NCBI GenBank assembly: GCA_003268905.1
Contig: QLTU01000007.1
Coordinates: 1 to 64,000, forward strand
Length of the DNA stretch: 64,000 nt
From: Acidovorax defluvii
GTDB taxonomy: Bacteria > Pseudomonadota > Gammaproteobacteria > Burkholderiales > Burkholderiaceae_C
Direction of reading: 5' to 3'
Part shown: in pieces, positions 16,118-27,155 of the stretch
How the letters are laid out: each line of letters opens with the position of its first letter
How positions within the stretch are numbered: position 1 is the stretch's first letter
Made by a program: the position numbers and the translations under genes
The notes under the pieces: generated by a model
What the model was told of the DNA's origin: nothing
The model's database searches: none
The model's input: only the letters and a program-made list of their open reading frames with translations

Positions 16118-16857
16118 CCGCCACGACGCCGTACATCGTGGCAGAGAATGTCTGCAAGACTTTTGGCACGAACCAGGTGCTCAAAGAGGTGTCCACGCAT
16201 TTCAACACCGGTGAGGTCACGGTCATCATTGGTGCATCTGGCTCGGGCAAAAGCACCCTGCTGCGTGCCATCAACCGGCTGGAACCGCATGACAGCGGCA
16301 CCATCCGCATCGGTGGCGTGCCCGTCACGGACGATCCCCGCACCCTGCAGCAGCAGCGCTGCGAAGTGGGCATGGTGTTCCAGCAGTTCAACCTGTTTGG
16401 CCACATGAGCGCACTCGACAATGTGGCGCTGGCCCCAAGGCGCCTGCGCCATCTCTCGAGAGCCCAGGCCAACGAGCAGGCAATGACGCTGCTGCGCCGT
16501 GTTGGCATGCAGGACCATGCACACAAGTACCCTTGGCAACTGTCCGGTGGGCAGCAGCAGCGCGTGGCCATTGCCCGCGCCCTGGCCATGGCGCCCAAGG
16601 TGATGCTGTTTGATGAGCCCACCTCGGCCCTGGACCCCGAGATGGTGCAGGAGGTGCTGGATGTGATGCGCGAGTTGGCGCGTGGCGGCATGACCATGAT
16701 CGTGGTGACCCATGAGATGGGTTTTGCGCGCGAGGTGGCAGACCGGGTGCTGTTTTTCGACAAGGGCCGCATTGCCCACGACGCGCCCCCCGCGGAGTTC
16801 TTCAACAACCCGGGCAATGACCGTATCCGCGCCTTCATTGGCCGGATGGGTGCTTGA
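16114..16857 (+). CDS. polar amino-acid ABC transporter ATP-binding protein
   Basis: 247-aa ABC ATPase of the GlnQ/HisP type. Walker A is [11 protein letters not shown], the Q-loop VFQQFNLF, the signature [17 protein letters not shown], Walker [16 protein letters not shown] and the H-loop VVTHEMGFA. It energises uptake by the permease encoded just upstream. The length and C-terminus ([14 protein letters not shown]) are normal for the family. Confidence 0.95.
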   Translation: MTATTPYIVAENVCKTFGTNQVLKEVSTHFNTGEVTVIIGASGSGKSTLLRAINRLEPHDSGTIRIGGVPVTDDPRTLQQQRCEVGMVFQQFNLFGHMSALDNVALAPRRLRHLSRAQANEQAMTLLRRVGMQDHAHKYPWQLSGGQQQRVAIARALAMAPKVMLFDEPTSALDPEMVQEVLDVMRELARGGMTMIVVTHEMGFAREVADRVLFFDKGRIAHDAPPAEFFNNPGNDRIRAFIGRMGA

Positions 16858-17145
16858 GCCTCCCACGCCCAGCCAGAACTGCCCGCAAAACGCCCCGCCG
16901 CGCGGGCCTCGTTTCTTTGCCGCTCCTGGATCCTCAGCGCATTGGCCTGGTGTCCCGAATTGAACGTTCGCTTCATAAAGATGCCGGGAATCGTCGCCAT
17001 GCTGCGTTGCACATCCTCGCGGTAGCTGCGGGTATCGCTGCGGTTTGCACCTTGCCTGACGACGATTTCGACATCTTTGCTTCTTCAACGAACTTCCAAC
17101 CCAGGACACTCACCGGTGCGCGTGCCGGGCACCATTCCATTTTTT

Positions 17146-18039
17146 ATGCGTTCTGAACGTTTTGGCCTTTGGGCCCTGTTGGTCGTCACCGCAGTGTGGG
17201 GAACCACCTTCCCTGCCATGAAGTTGCTGTCGGCGCACCTCGATGCCCTGCAGATCATCTGGCTGCGCTTTGCCCTGGCACTTCTGGTGCTGGCCCCGCT
17301 GTGGGTGGGCATGCGGCCCAAGGAACGCCTGTGGGGTTGCGCACTGGGGCTGCTGCTGTTTGTGGCGTTCTGGCTCCAGATTGAAGGCCTTGCGCGCACC
17401 AGCAGCAACCGCAACGCGTTTGTCACCGGGCTCAATGTGCTCGTGGTGCCGTTGATCGCCATGGCAGTCCTCGGGCGCCGATATGGCTGGCGCCTTTGGG
17501 CGGCCTGCGCCATGGCGTTCGCAGGCATGGCCTTGATGTTCCACGAGAACGATCCCTGGAATCTGGGCGATTCGCTCACGCTGGCCAGCACGGTGTTCTA
17601 TGCCATCTATATCCTGGTACTGGAAGAATGCTCACGCCGCACATCCGCACACCCCCTGCGCGCCACCCGCATGGCAGCGGCTCAGGCAACCGTGATGTGC
17701 GTGGCCGCCTCTGTGCTGCTGCTGGCGCGCGACGGCAGCATGAACTGGGTGCAAACACTGGGTAGCCTGCAGACGCCAAGCTGGCTGGCACTGGTGTACC
17801 TGGGCTTTGTGGCCAGCGTGGTGGTAGTGACGTTGCAGGCCTGGGGCCAGCAGCGCGTGGATGCCATGCGCAGTGCCATCGTGTTCGGGCTGGAACCGGT
17901 TTTCGCCGCCCTGACCGCCTGGGTGCTGCTGGGCGAAAGCCTGGGATGGTCTGGACTGAGTGGTGCGGCCATGATTGTGGCGGCTCTGGTTTTCAGCCAG
18001 CTCCGGCCGCCTGCGCAGACCACGGTGACCCCGGCCTAG
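17146..18039 (+). CDS. EamA/DMT family transporter
   Basis: 297-aa inner-membrane protein with ten hydrophobic segments in two EamA repeats. The first starts LWALLVVTAVWGTTFPAMKLL; the second spans GDSLTLASTVFYAIYILVLEE to VFGLEPVFAALTAWVLLGESL. This is the drug/metabolite exporter superfamily; the substrate is unknown. The start ATG 17146 is chosen for the short MRSERFG n-region; GTG 17116 is possible. The 288-base gap before it contains no other gene. It runs convergent with mrdA. Confidence 0.85.
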   Translation: MRSERFGLWALLVVTAVWGTTFPAMKLLSAHLDALQIIWLRFALALLVLAPLWVGMRPKERLWGCALGLLLFVAFWLQIEGLARTSSNRNAFVTGLNVLVVPLIAMAVLGRRYGWRLWAACAMAFAGMALMFHENDPWNLGDSLTLASTVFYAIYILVLEECSRRTSAHPLRATRMAAAQATVMCVAASVLLLARDGSMNWVQTLGSLQTPSWLALVYLGFVASVVVVTLQAWGQQRVDAMRSAIVFGLEPVFAALTAWVLLGESLGWSGLSGAAMIVAALVFSQLRPPAQTTVTPA

Positions 18040-18068
18040 TCAAGCACGCGCGGCAACAGAATATTGAG

Positions 18069-18123
18069 CAAAATCCGGCTATAACGCTTATGCAATAAGC
18101 GCAACCAGCTATCATTATTGACA
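18069..18123 (+). repeat. Comamonadaceae two-hairpin intergenic repeat, copy 4
   Basis: The copy has CGCTTATGCAATAAGCG as a clean hairpin followed by AACCAGCTATCATTATTG. It fills most of the gap between the convergent DMT and mrdA genes, where it could act as a bidirectional transcription stop. Confidence 0.85.
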
Positions 18124-18126
18124 ACT

Positions 18127-20067
18127 CTATGGTACCAACAGCGGAACATCAGCGGCAGCACGCGGCTTGCCGATAGGGGCGGAAGCCTGCCCCTTCTGCA
18201 CGGCAGCAATGTCGGCCTCGCTGGGATACTCCCCCATCAACCAGTAGTCAAACACCCTGCGCGCGATGGGCGCTGCGTGCGCGGCGCCAAAGCCGGCGTT
18301 CTCGACGATCAGTGCCAGCGCAATCGTCGGGGCTTCGGCAGGAGCGAACGCCGTAAAGAGCGAATGGTCGCGCTGGTGCTCCTCCAGCGCCTTGGCGTTG
18401 TAGCGCACGTTTTGCCCCAGGCTCACCGCCTGTGCCGTACCGGTCTTGCCCCCCGATGTGTAGGGCGCCCCGGCAAACACGCGGGTGCCCGTACCCCCCT
18501 TGTTCACTGCCACCATCGCATTGCGCACGATTTCCACGTTTCTTGGTAGATAGCCCAGGTTTTCGCCCGGTGGCTGGGGTATCTCGGTGATCGCCCCGGT
18601 GACCGAATTCTTCACGGCCTTGGCCATGTGCGGGCGATAGCGGGTTCCACCGTTGACCATGGTGGCCTGCGCCGAAGCCAGCTGCAGCATGGTGAAGTTG
18701 TTGTAGCCCTGCCCGATGCCCAGCGACACGGTCTCGCCCGGGAACCAGCGCTTCATATCGGCGCGCTTGTAGGCATTGCGCTTCCATTCGGTGCTGGGCA
18801 GCGTACCGCGCACCTCGCCATTGAGGTCCACACCGGTCGCCTGGCCAAAGCTCAGCGGCTTCATGAAATCGTGAATGGTATCGACGCCCATCTCTACTGC
18901 CAGCGAGTAGAAATAGGTATTGCTCGAAAACTGGATGGCCCGGTGCATGTCCACGCCGCCCAGCCCCCCCTCATGGCTGCGAAAGGTGTGGCCGCCAAAA
19001 GTGTAGGAGCCCGGATCGTTCACCACCAGACTGGCCGAACGCTTTCCCAGCTGCAAAGCGGCCAACGCCATGAAGGGTTTGTAGGTCGACCCTGGAGGAT
19101 AGGTGCCCCGCAAGGCGCGGTTCAGCAGGGGCTTGTCGATGGATTCATTGAGCGCAGCCCAGTTTTCTACGTCGATGCCCTCGACAAACAGGTTGGGATC
19201 GAACTTGGGCATGCTCACCAGTGCCAGGATCTCGCCGTTGCGGGGGTCGATGGCGACCAGCGCGCCACGGCGGGTGCCATACAGATCCTCGACAAGTTTC
19301 TGCAGCTTGATGTCAATCGACAGCATCACGCTGTCGCCCGGCGTGGCCGCACGGCTCGACAGCTTGCGCACGGCCCGGCCTCCCGCCGACGTCTCCATCT
19401 GCTCCACGCCCGTAGTGCCATGCAATGCCGCTTCGTAGCTTTGCTCAATGCCCAGCTTGCCGATGTGCTCGGTACCACGGTAGTTGGCCTCGTCTTCTGA
19501 GTCCTGTATCCGGCTTTTCTCCGCCTGGTTGATGCGACCGATGTAGCCAATCGCATGGCTTGCCACGTCGCCCAGCGGATAGTTGCGAAAGAGCCGCGCC
19601 TTGATGTCCACCCCAGGAAACCGGTAGCGCTGCGCCGCGAAGCGGGCCACCTCTTCGTCCGTCAGTCGGGTGCGAATGGGCAGCGACTCGAAATTGCGCG
19701 ACTCCTCCATCAATCGCTTGAAGCGTCTGCGATCCCGGGTCTGGATCTCCACGACCTTCGACAGCGCATTGATGGTGTCGTCCAGCACACCCGCCCGCGC
19801 AGGTGTGATTTCGAGGGTGTACGCCGAATAGTTGGTGGCCAGCACCACACCATTGCGGTCCAGAATCAGGCCCCGGTTGGGAACGATGGGAACGATCGCG
19901 GTGCGGTTGCTCTCGGCCTGCGCGGCAAGGTCTTCGTGCCTCACCACCTGCAAGAAAAGCAGACGTGCCACGATCAGGCAGAACGCCAGAAAAACCACTG
20001 CGCCAATCACCAGCACCCGCGTACGAAACCGCGCGGCATCCGCATCGACGTTGCGCAATTCCGTCAT
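18127..20067 (-). CDS. mrdA: penicillin-binding protein 2 (peptidoglycan D,D-transpeptidase)
   Basis: 646-aa class B penicillin-binding protein. It has a membrane anchor at about residues 16-39 (RVLVIGAVVFLAFCLIV), a dimerisation domain (NRGLILDRNGVVLATNYSAY, PVR-like region) and the transpeptidase domain. The active-site motifs are SxxK in PPGSTYKPF, SxN in FSSNTYFY and KTG in GGKTGTAQ. It crosslinks peptidoglycan during elongation together with RodA and MreBCD. The start MTELRN at 20067 matches the family; the frame extends 13 codons upstream. It is the last gene of the leftward mreB-mreC-mreD-mrdA set. No rodA follows here, unlike many related operons. Confidence 0.95.
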   Translation of the reverse strand: MTELRNVDADAARFRTRVLVIGAVVFLAFCLIVARLLFLQVVRHEDLAAQAESNRTAIVPIVPNRGLILDRNGVVLATNYSAYTLEITPARAGVLDDTINALSKVVEIQTRDRRRFKRLMEESRNFESLPIRTRLTDEEVARFAAQRYRFPGVDIKARLFRNYPLGDVASHAIGYIGRINQAEKSRIQDSEDEANYRGTEHIGKLGIEQSYEAALHGTTGVEQMETSAGGRAVRKLSSRAATPGDSVMLSIDIKLQKLVEDLYGTRRGALVAIDPRNGEILALVSMPKFDPNLFVEGIDVENWAALNESIDKPLLNRALRGTYPPGSTYKPFMALAALQLGKRSASLVVNDPGSYTFGGHTFRSHEGGLGGVDMHRAIQFSSNTYFYSLAVEMGVDTIHDFMKPLSFGQATGVDLNGEVRGTLPSTEWKRNAYKRADMKRWFPGETVSLGIGQGYNNFTMLQLASAQATMVNGGTRYRPHMAKAVKNSVTGAITEIPQPPGENLGYLPRNVEIVRNAMVAVNKGGTGTRVFAGAPYTSGGKTGTAQAVSLGQNVRYNAKALEEHQRDHSLFTAFAPAEAPTIALALIVENAGFGAAHAAPIARRVFDYWLMGEYPSEADIAAVQKGQASAPIGKPRAAADVPLLVP

Positions 20068-20167
20068 GCCATCCGCCCATTGCGTGCCGACGAACCGAAC
20101 GCGCACCCCGCGGCACGCAATGCTTCACCGTTTGACAGGACGCAGGTCGTCTTGCTCAAGGAGGGCC

Positions 20168-20686
20168 TCACAGGGGTCGATTCTGGTCACGATCCGGCGG
20201 GCGGCGCTGCGGCGCCAACAGCACCCAGCTGGCCAGAGGCCAGAGCAAGGCCTCCAGCACGGGCGCGAGCAGCCCCCAGAATCCCGGGAAAACCCCGCCA
20301 CCGACCATACGCAGCAAAAGCTCCACTACGTGGGCCATCAAAAACAGGGGAAACACCTGCAATGCCTGGGACGGAACGCTGAACCACAGCAGACGGCGGT
20401 GCATGGCCATCGCGCCAAACGACAGCACCGTGTAGGCCAGGGCATGCTGGCCCAGCCAGGACGACTGGTGCACATCCATGCAAAGACCCAGCACGAATGC
20501 AATGCCCATGCCGATGCGCTGGGGCTGGTGCACGACCCAGAAAGCCAGCAGCAGCATCAGGATGTCGGGTGTCCAGACCACACGCCCAAGCGGCAAAAAA
20601 TTGATCGCCAAACCCACCAGCAGGCTGACGACAATAAAAACGGGATTGACTGGCAACAGCAAAGGCTGCCCGCGCGGCATGATCAT
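20168..20686 (-). CDS. mreD: rod shape-determining protein MreD
   Basis: 172-aa inner-membrane protein with five or six hydrophobic segments (VNPVFIVVSLLVGLAINFLPL; TPDILMLLLAFWVV; GMGIAFVLGLCMDV). The conserved MreD patterns are P-x-L...LA and the GLCMDVHQSSWLGQHALAY block. MreD links the MreB cytoskeleton and MreC to the elongation synthases. Start MIMPRGQ at 20686, 37 bases past mreC; ATG 20680 is an alternative. The spacing to mrdA is 100 bases. Confidence 0.93.
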   Translation of the reverse strand: MIMPRGQPLLLPVNPVFIVVSLLVGLAINFLPLGRVVWTPDILMLLLAFWVVHQPQRIGMGIAFVLGLCMDVHQSSWLGQHALAYTVLSFGAMAMHRRLLWFSVPSQALQVFPLFLMAHVVELLLRMVGGGVFPGFWGLLAPVLEALLWPLASWVLLAPQRRPPDRDQNRPL

Positions 20687-20723
20687 GGCGCGAGTTCCTT
20701 GGACCTGCCGGGCCTGCAATTCA

Positions 20724-21608
20724 TCACTTGGAATTTACCTTCTTGCCAGGGGGCAGCGAAACGGGTTCGGGCAGCTTCGACAAAGGCTCTGCCATTGGTT
20801 TGAGCAGCATCACATGGCGAGCCCCCTGCACCTCGGCAATGGGCACGCAATAGATTCGGGCGAATGCCGAGTCGGCCCTTCGCTCGACACGCACCACCTT
20901 GGCGACGGGCAGACCCGGGGGGTATAACCCGTCCACTCCGCTCGTGGTGAGCAGATCACCCTCTTGAATGTCGGCGCTCGACGGCATGAAACGCAGTTCC
21001 ATACCGCCGCCATGGCCCGCCACCGGATCGCCATACGCGACACCGCGGACACCGGTGCGAAGGTTCAGCACCGGGATGGCCTGATCGCGGTCAATCAGCA
21101 AGGTGACCTCACTCACGAACGGGTGCACGCGTGTGACCTGGCCCAGCACACCCTTTTCGTCGAGCACTGGCGAGCCCAGTTCGACCCCTGCCACCTGGCC
21201 CTGGTCCACCACCACACGACGCGTATAGGGATCGGCGGTGTCATACAGCACCTGCGCTGCCTGGGCGGGTGTTTCCAGCCTGGCCCGCAGGTCGAGCAGC
21301 TGACGCAAGCGCGCATTTTCCTGCATCAACTGCTCGGTCTGCATGGAGCGCTGCGACATCAACGCCATCTGCTTGCGGGCCGCATCGGCGTCATCCTGGG
21401 CCGTCTGCAGGGACTGAAAGTAACCGCTGCCCTGGGCAATGAACTGGACCGGCTGCAGCATCACCCATTGCACCGGGTAAAGCACAGCGGCCAACACTTG
21501 GCGCAGCGCGCCCGTGATCTGAAAACGCGCGTCCGCCACCATCAAAAACAGCGCCAACGCGCTGTAGAGAAGCAGCCGTGAAAGGGCGGATGGCCCTTGT
21601 TTGAACAT
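20724..21608 (-). CDS. mreC: rod shape-determining protein MreC
   Basis: 294-aa bitopic inner-membrane protein. A short cytoplasmic tail (MFKQGPSALSR) and one membrane helix precede a periplasmic coiled coil at about residues 65-105 (DDADAARKQMALMSQ to ENARLRQLLDLRARL). The beta-rich MreC domain then follows (VVDQGQVAGVELGSPVLDEKGVLGQV, LLIDRDQAIPV, GDLLTTSGVDGLYPPGLPVAKV). It scaffolds PBP2 and activates it. The chosen start MFKQGPS at 21608 fits the family. It lies in the mreBCD-mrdA operon between mreB and mreD. Confidence 0.95.
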   Translation of the reverse strand: MFKQGPSALSRLLLYSALALFLMVADARFQITGALRQVLAAVLYPVQWVMLQPVQFIAQGSGYFQSLQTAQDDADAARKQMALMSQRSMQTEQLMQENARLRQLLDLRARLETPAQAAQVLYDTADPYTRRVVVDQGQVAGVELGSPVLDEKGVLGQVTRVHPFVSEVTLLIDRDQAIPVLNLRTGVRGVAYGDPVAGHGGGMELRFMPSSADIQEGDLLTTSGVDGLYPPGLPVAKVVRVERRADSAFARIYCVPIAEVQGARHVMLLKPMAEPLSKLPEPVSLPPGKKVNSK

Positions 21609-21752
21609 TGGCGGCGCGCTGCGCTCAAGTGTTCCGAGCGGCATGGCACATGGTGGTTGTCAGGCGGGGCCGCACGACCGCCGACCCGCGGATGCGTGCC
21701 GATATGGCATGGGTGCGAGCGCAGTCAGTCATGCAATGGAGAACAGTGTGCG

Positions 21753-21770
21753 ACCTGTGCAGACACAGGT
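21753..21770. promoter_or_regulatory. hairpin in the mreB-mreC gap
   Basis: A perfect 7-bp stem ACCTGTG/CACAGGT with a 4-base loop lies just past the mreB stop in the 170-base mreB-mreC spacer. No T-run follows on the minus strand. It may moderate read-through from mreB, which is usually made in larger amount than mreCD, but that role is inferred. Confidence 0.4.
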
Positions 21771-21778
21771 GTTCCGTC

Positions 21779-22822
<1,044 letters not shown>

Positions 22823-23038
22823 TCAAAAATCCTCTCAGGCACGGCATGCACTTCGGCCTGCCGTCGCCGGGTGTGTCAGGGAGTGGGTGGGGGTCAGATA
22901 TCGCTTTTTTCGCACAATGACCGGCAGTCAAGAGGGTATTGCGGCAAAGCCGGGATAATACCCCATCCCCTGTGAATAACTCTCTTCGGTTTGACCCGGA
23001 TCACAGGTTTACATCTGGTTTCCCACGAGTTTTCCTTT

Positions 23039-23338
23039 ATGGCACTGACACCCCAGGACATCGGTCGCATCGCCAATCTGGCACGGCTGGAACTGAACCC
23101 CTCCGAAAGTGAGCGCATGCTGACTCAGCTGAACGGCTTCTTTGACATCGTGGAAAAGATGCGGGCTGTGGACACATCGGGGCTCACGCCCCTGGCGCAC
23201 CCTGTCGCCACCATCCAGGACGTGGCGCTGCGGCTGCGCGAGGACGTGGCCAGCGAGCCCAACCAGCGCGAAGCCAACCAAAAGAGTGCACCCGCGGTCG
23301 AACGCGGCCTGTTCCTCGTTCCCAAAGTGATCGAGTGA
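23039..23338 (+). CDS. gatC: Asp-tRNA(Asn)/Glu-tRNA(Gln) amidotransferase subunit C
   Basis: 99-aa GatC, the small subunit that wraps GatA and GatB. The typical start [17 protein letters not shown] is followed by [36 protein letters not shown] and a C-terminal [10 protein letters not shown]. The start ATG 23039 is chosen because the frame upstream to 22991 lacks similarity. The gatCAB complex amidates misacylated Glu-tRNA(Gln) and/or Asp-tRNA(Asn). gatA follows after 7 bases. Confidence 0.97.
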   Translation: MALTPQDIGRIANLARLELNPSESERMLTQLNGFFDIVEKMRAVDTSGLTPLAHPVATIQDVALRLREDVASEPNQREANQKSAPAVERGLFLVPKVIE

Positions 23339-23345
23339 GACCTGA

Positions 23346-24848
23346 ATGACCACTTCCCCCACCAAAGCCCTGCACGACCTGGGCGTTTCCGAACTGGCCG
23401 CAGGCCTGCGTGCCAAGCAATTCTCTGCCGCCGAAGCCGCCCAGCATTTCCTGGCCCGCGCCAAGGTGCACCAGCACCTGGGCGCATTTGTGGCCATGAA
23501 CGAAGACGCCACACTGGCGCAAGCGCAAGCCGCTGATGCCCGCATTGCCGCTGGCACGGCGGGCGCGCTGGAAGGCGTGCCGATTGCGCACAAGGACATC
23601 TTCGTCACGCGCGACTTCCCCAGCACCGCTGGCTCCAGAATGTTGGCGGGTTACCAGTCACCGTTTGACGCCACCGTGGTCACCCGGCTGGCCAAAGCCG
23701 GCGCCCTCACGCTGGGCAAGCTCAACTGCGACGAGTTCGCGATGGGCTCGGCCAACGAAAATTCGGCCGTTGCCCCGGTGGGCTTCGAGGCCCCCGCGCC
23801 GGTCCGCAATCCCTGGGACACCAGCCGCATCCCCGGCGGCTCGTCGGGCGGCAGCGCCGTCGCCGTGGCTGCGCGCCTGGCCCCGGCGGTGACGGGCACC
23901 GACACCGGCGGCTCGATCCGCCAGCCCGCATCGTTTTGCGGCATCACCGGCATCAAGCCCACCTACGGCCGCGCCAGCCGCTACGGCATGATCGCCTTCG
24001 CCTCCAGCCTCGACCAGGCCGGCCCCATGGCCCGCAGCGCCGAAGACTGCGCCCTGCTACTGTCCGCGATGTGTGGCCCCGACCTGGACCGCGATTCCAC
24101 GTCGCTCGATGTGCCCGCCGAAGACTACAGCCGTTCGCTGAACGACTCTCTTGAAGGTCTGCGCATCGGCATACCCGCCGAGTTTTTTGGCGAAGGCCTG
24201 GCGCCCGATGTGCGCGCCGCCGTGGATGCAGCCCTGAAGGAATACAAAAAACTCGGCGCCACGCTGGTACCCATCAGCCTGCCCCGCACCGAGCTATCCA
24301 TCCCGGTGTACTACATCATTGCCCCGGCCGAGGCCTCGTCCAACCTCTCGCGCTTTGACGGCGTGAAGTTCGGCCACCGGGCCAAGGACTACACCGACCT
24401 GGTGGACATGTACAAGAAGACCCGCGCCGAAGGCTTTGGCGACGAGGTCAAGCGCCGCATCATGATCGGCACCTACGTGCTGAGCCACGGCTACTACGAC
24501 GCTTACTACCTGCAGGCGCAGAAGATCCGCCGCATGATTGCCGACGACTTCCAGAACGCATTCAAGGATTGCGACGTGATCGCCGGCCCCGTGGCCCCCA
24601 CCGTGGCTTGGAAGCTGGGTGAGCACGGCAGCGACCCGCTGGCCGACTACCTGGCCGACATCTTCACCCTGCCCGCATCGCTGGCTGGACTGCCCGGCAT
24701 GAGCGTGCCAGCCGGTTTTGGCGAGGGTGGCATGCCCGTTGGCCTGCAGCTCATCGGCAACTACTTTGCAGAAGCCCGCCTGCTGAACGCAGCCCACCGC
24801 CTGCAACAGGCCACCGATTTCCACCTCCGCCAACCCGGGGGACTGTGA
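23346..24848 (+). CDS. gatA: Asp/Glu-tRNA amidotransferase subunit A
   Basis: 500-aa amidase-signature enzyme that releases ammonia from glutamine for the GatCAB complex. The Ser-cisSer-Lys triad is visible: Lys in [10 protein letters not shown] and the serines in [19 protein letters not shown] with [17 protein letters not shown]. The GatA C-terminus [26 protein letters not shown] is complete. Located between gatC and gatB with 7- and 1-base gaps, so the three are co-translated. Confidence 0.98.
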   Translation: MTTSPTKALHDLGVSELAAGLRAKQFSAAEAAQHFLARAKVHQHLGAFVAMNEDATLAQAQAADARIAAGTAGALEGVPIAHKDIFVTRDFPSTAGSRMLAGYQSPFDATVVTRLAKAGALTLGKLNCDEFAMGSANENSAVAPVGFEAPAPVRNPWDTSRIPGGSSGGSAVAVAARLAPAVTGTDTGGSIRQPASFCGITGIKPTYGRASRYGMIAFASSLDQAGPMARSAEDCALLLSAMCGPDLDRDSTSLDVPAEDYSRSLNDSLEGLRIGIPAEFFGEGLAPDVRAAVDAALKEYKKLGATLVPISLPRTELSIPVYYIIAPAEASSNLSRFDGVKFGHRAKDYTDLVDMYKKTRAEGFGDEVKRRIMIGTYVLSHGYYDAYYLQAQKIRRMIADDFQNAFKDCDVIAGPVAPTVAWKLGEHGSDPLADYLADIFTLPASLAGLPGMSVPAGFGEGGMPVGLQLIGNYFAEARLLNAAHRLQQATDFHLRQPGGL

Positions 24849-24849
24849 C

Positions 24850-26310
24850 ATGACCAGCAAATTGATCCACGGCTACGAAGTTGTCATCGGCTTCGAAACC
24901 CACACCCAGCTTGCCACGCAAAGCAAGATCTTCAGCCGCGCCCCCACGGCCTTCGGCGCCGAACCCAACACGCAGGCCTGCGCCGTAGACCTGGCGTTGC
25001 CCGGCACGCTGCCCGTGATGAACCGAGAGGCTGTTGCTTGCGCTATCAAATTGGGACTGGCCCTCGGCTCCCACATTGCGCCCGTGAGCATTTTTGCCCG
25101 CAAAAACTATTTCTACCCCGACCTTCCCAAGGGCTACCAGATCAGCCAGTTTGAAATTCCGGTGGTGCAAGGCGGCGAGGTCGAGTTCTTCTTGGGCGGC
25201 GAGAAGAAAACCGTGCGCCTGGTGCGCGCCCACCTCGAAGAAGATGCGGGCAAATCGCTGCATGAAGACTCAGCACTCGGAGGTGGGGGCCAAAGCGGCA
25301 TCGACCTGAACCGCGCAGGCACGCCGCTGCTGGAAATCGTGACGGAGCCCGACATGCGCTCGTCCGACGAAGCCGTGGCCTACGCCAAGGAGCTGCACAA
25401 GATCGTCACCTGGATCGGCATCTGCGACGGCAACATGCAGGAAGGCAGCTTCCGCTGCGACGCCAACGTGTCGGTGCGCAAGCCCGGTGCCGCTTTAGGC
25501 ACGCGCCGCGAGATCAAGAACCTGAACTCGTTCAAGTTCATGCAGCAGGCCATCGACTACGAGATCCGCTGGCAAATCGAGCAAATCGAGGACGGCCACG
25601 CGATCCAGCAGGCCACCGTGTTGTTCGACCCCGACACGGGCGAAACACGCGCCATGCGCACCAAGGAAGATGCGGCGGATTACCGCTACTTCCCCGACCC
25701 CGATCTGCCACCGCTGCACATTTCAGAGCAGTGGGTGCAGGAACAAAGGGAGTTGATGGCCGAATTGCCCCGCACCATGGCCGCGCGTTTTGTCGCGGAC
25801 TATGGCCTGCCTGAATACGACGCCACCACGCTCACACAAAGCAAGGCCATGGCGGGCTATTTTGAGGCGGTGGCCAAGGCCTGCGGGCAGGCGAAGCTGG
25901 CCAGCAACTGGATCATGGGCGAGGTGTCACGGCGCCTGAACACGGGCGAAATCGGCATCGAAAAAGCCCCCGTCACGGCAGCACAACTGGCCGCGCTGAT
26001 CGGCCGGATCGCCGATGGCACGATTTCCAATAACGCCGCCAGGCAGGTGTTTGACGTGCTGTGGGCCGGCGAATCAGCCGATGTGGACGCCATCATCGAG
26101 TCCAAGGGCCTCAAGCAGATGAACGACACCGGCGCGCTGGAGAAAATTGTCGACGAGGTGATTGCCGCCAACGCAGACAACGTGGCGCAGTTCCGTGCGG
26201 GCAAGGACAAGGCGTTCAATGCGCTGGTGGGCCAGATCATGAAGGCCAGCAAGGGCAAAGCCAATCCGCAGCAGGTCAACGATTTGCTGCGGGCACGGCT
26301 TGCCGCTTAG
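24850..26310 (+). CDS. gatB: Asp/Glu-tRNA amidotransferase subunit B
   Basis: 486-aa GatB, which phosphorylates the tRNA-bound Glu or Asp and transfers ammonia. It has the signature region [21 protein letters not shown], the [15 protein letters not shown] block, [30 protein letters not shown] and the C-terminal YqeY-like tRNA-binding domain ending in [13 protein letters not shown]. The start [16 protein letters not shown] is normal. It is the last gene of gatCAB and is followed by a palindromic REP-like element. Confidence 0.98.
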   Translation: MTSKLIHGYEVVIGFETHTQLATQSKIFSRAPTAFGAEPNTQACAVDLALPGTLPVMNREAVACAIKLGLALGSHIAPVSIFARKNYFYPDLPKGYQISQFEIPVVQGGEVEFFLGGEKKTVRLVRAHLEEDAGKSLHEDSALGGGGQSGIDLNRAGTPLLEIVTEPDMRSSDEAVAYAKELHKIVTWIGICDGNMQEGSFRCDANVSVRKPGAALGTRREIKNLNSFKFMQQAIDYEIRWQIEQIEDGHAIQQATVLFDPDTGETRAMRTKEDAADYRYFPDPDLPPLHISEQWVQEQRELMAELPRTMAARFVADYGLPEYDATTLTQSKAMAGYFEAVAKACGQAKLASNWIMGEVSRRLNTGEIGIEKAPVTAAQLAALIGRIADGTISNNAARQVFDVLWAGESADVDAIIESKGLKQMNDTGALEKIVDEVIAANADNVAQFRAGKDKAFNALVGQIMKASKGKANPQQVNDLLRARLAA

Positions 26311-26344
26311 TTTCCACGTTGGATACGGCTTTTTGAGAGCCCCG

Positions 26345-26400
26345 GTGCCGTTCAGGCCAGGCTCGTCGAAACCCTTCGACGAGCCCAGGGCGAGCTGTTC
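26345..26400. repeat. REP-like palindrome / possible bidirectional terminator
   Basis: GGCTCGTCGAA (26360-26370) and TTCGACGAGCC (26375-26385) form a perfect 11-bp stem with loop ACCC, flanked by CCGTTCAGGCC and CAGGGCGAGCTG. This resembles the widespread proteobacterial REP sequence built around a TCGAAGGG/CCCTTCGA core. It lies between the convergent gatB and DUF4124 genes. Confidence 0.75.
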
Positions 26401-26468
26401 AATCGATATCGGGCCAGATCAATAGGGCAGGCAAAGCAGGGGGTACACAAGCCTGCGGGTGCCGCCTT

Positions 26469-27155
26469 TCAGCGCGCTGCGGCTGGCAGCAATACCTCGG
26501 AGGCGGGTGCGGCGGGCGCCATCTGCGTCGCCCACAGCCTGCGCAGTTGCGCCAGCTCGGCGTCAAACCGCTGGTGGATGCGGCGCTTTTCCAGATCCTG
26601 ATTGGCCACGAAGCGCTGTTGCTCAGCCATGCCGTCCTCGTTTTCGGCGATCTTGCGTCGCAGTACCATGGGGGCCTTGGCGGGATCGCGCTGGTAGAAC
26701 TCCATCTCCGTATCCAGCGCCTTGCGCTGCTGCTGCAGTTCTGCCATGCGCTTTTCGGCAATGGCGGTGACGTCGTCCAGCAGCTGGATGGCGGCGGCGC
26801 GCTCTACATCGTGGGCCGCCTTGTCTGGATAGCGTGCCGTAAGCACCCGCTCACGGCGGCGCTCTTCTTGCTGGCGCGTACGCTCTTCGGCCTCCTTGCG
26901 GCGCTGCACTTCCAGCGCCGCGCGCTCCTGTTCGGTGAGCGAGGGGCCAATCTGGCGGCGCACGGTGCCCGTGGGGCCCAGTTCCCGCTGTTCGCGGTCC
27001 AGGCATTCAGCAATGGGACGGTCGGCCGTCAGGCGCCGCCCCTGGCGATCGACACAGGTGTAGATGCTGCCAGTGTTGGACTGCTGCGCCCACGCGCAAG
27101 GCCCCACCAGGCTGGCAATTGCCCCCACTCCCATGATCCACGCCCATTTGCTCAA
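26469..27155 (-). CDS. DUF4124 domain exported protein with long coiled coil
   Basis: About 228 residues. A signal peptide ([17 protein letters not shown] to AWA) precedes a DUF4124-type motif, [21 protein letters not shown], with two cysteines. A charged coiled coil rich in Arg, Glu and Gln then follows (about residues 75-205, [21 protein letters not shown]). DUF4124 proteins are periplasmic; their function is unknown. The TTG at 27155 is chosen because it overlaps the pyrE stop as TTGA, has a purine-rich GAAGGG just upstream and supplies a lysine for the signal n-region. ATG 27134 is the alternative. It is translationally coupled to pyrE. Confidence 0.75.
   Translation of the reverse strand: MSKWAWIMGVGAIASLVGPCAWAQQSNTGSIYTCVDRQGRRLTADRPIAECLDREQRELGPTGTVRRQIGPSLTEQERAALEVQRRKEAEERTRQQEERRRERVLTARYPDKAAHDVERAAAIQLLDDVTAIAEKRMAELQQQRKALDTEMEFYQRDPAKAPMVLRRKIAENEDGMAEQQRFVANQDLEKRRIHQRFDAELAQLRRLWATQMAPAAPASEVLLPAAAR

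Noticed and set aside
25036-25060. Fragment resembling the intergenic repeat (CTTGCGCTATCAAATTGGG) within gatB
   Set aside because: Only a short match, and the GatB protein is undisturbed there.
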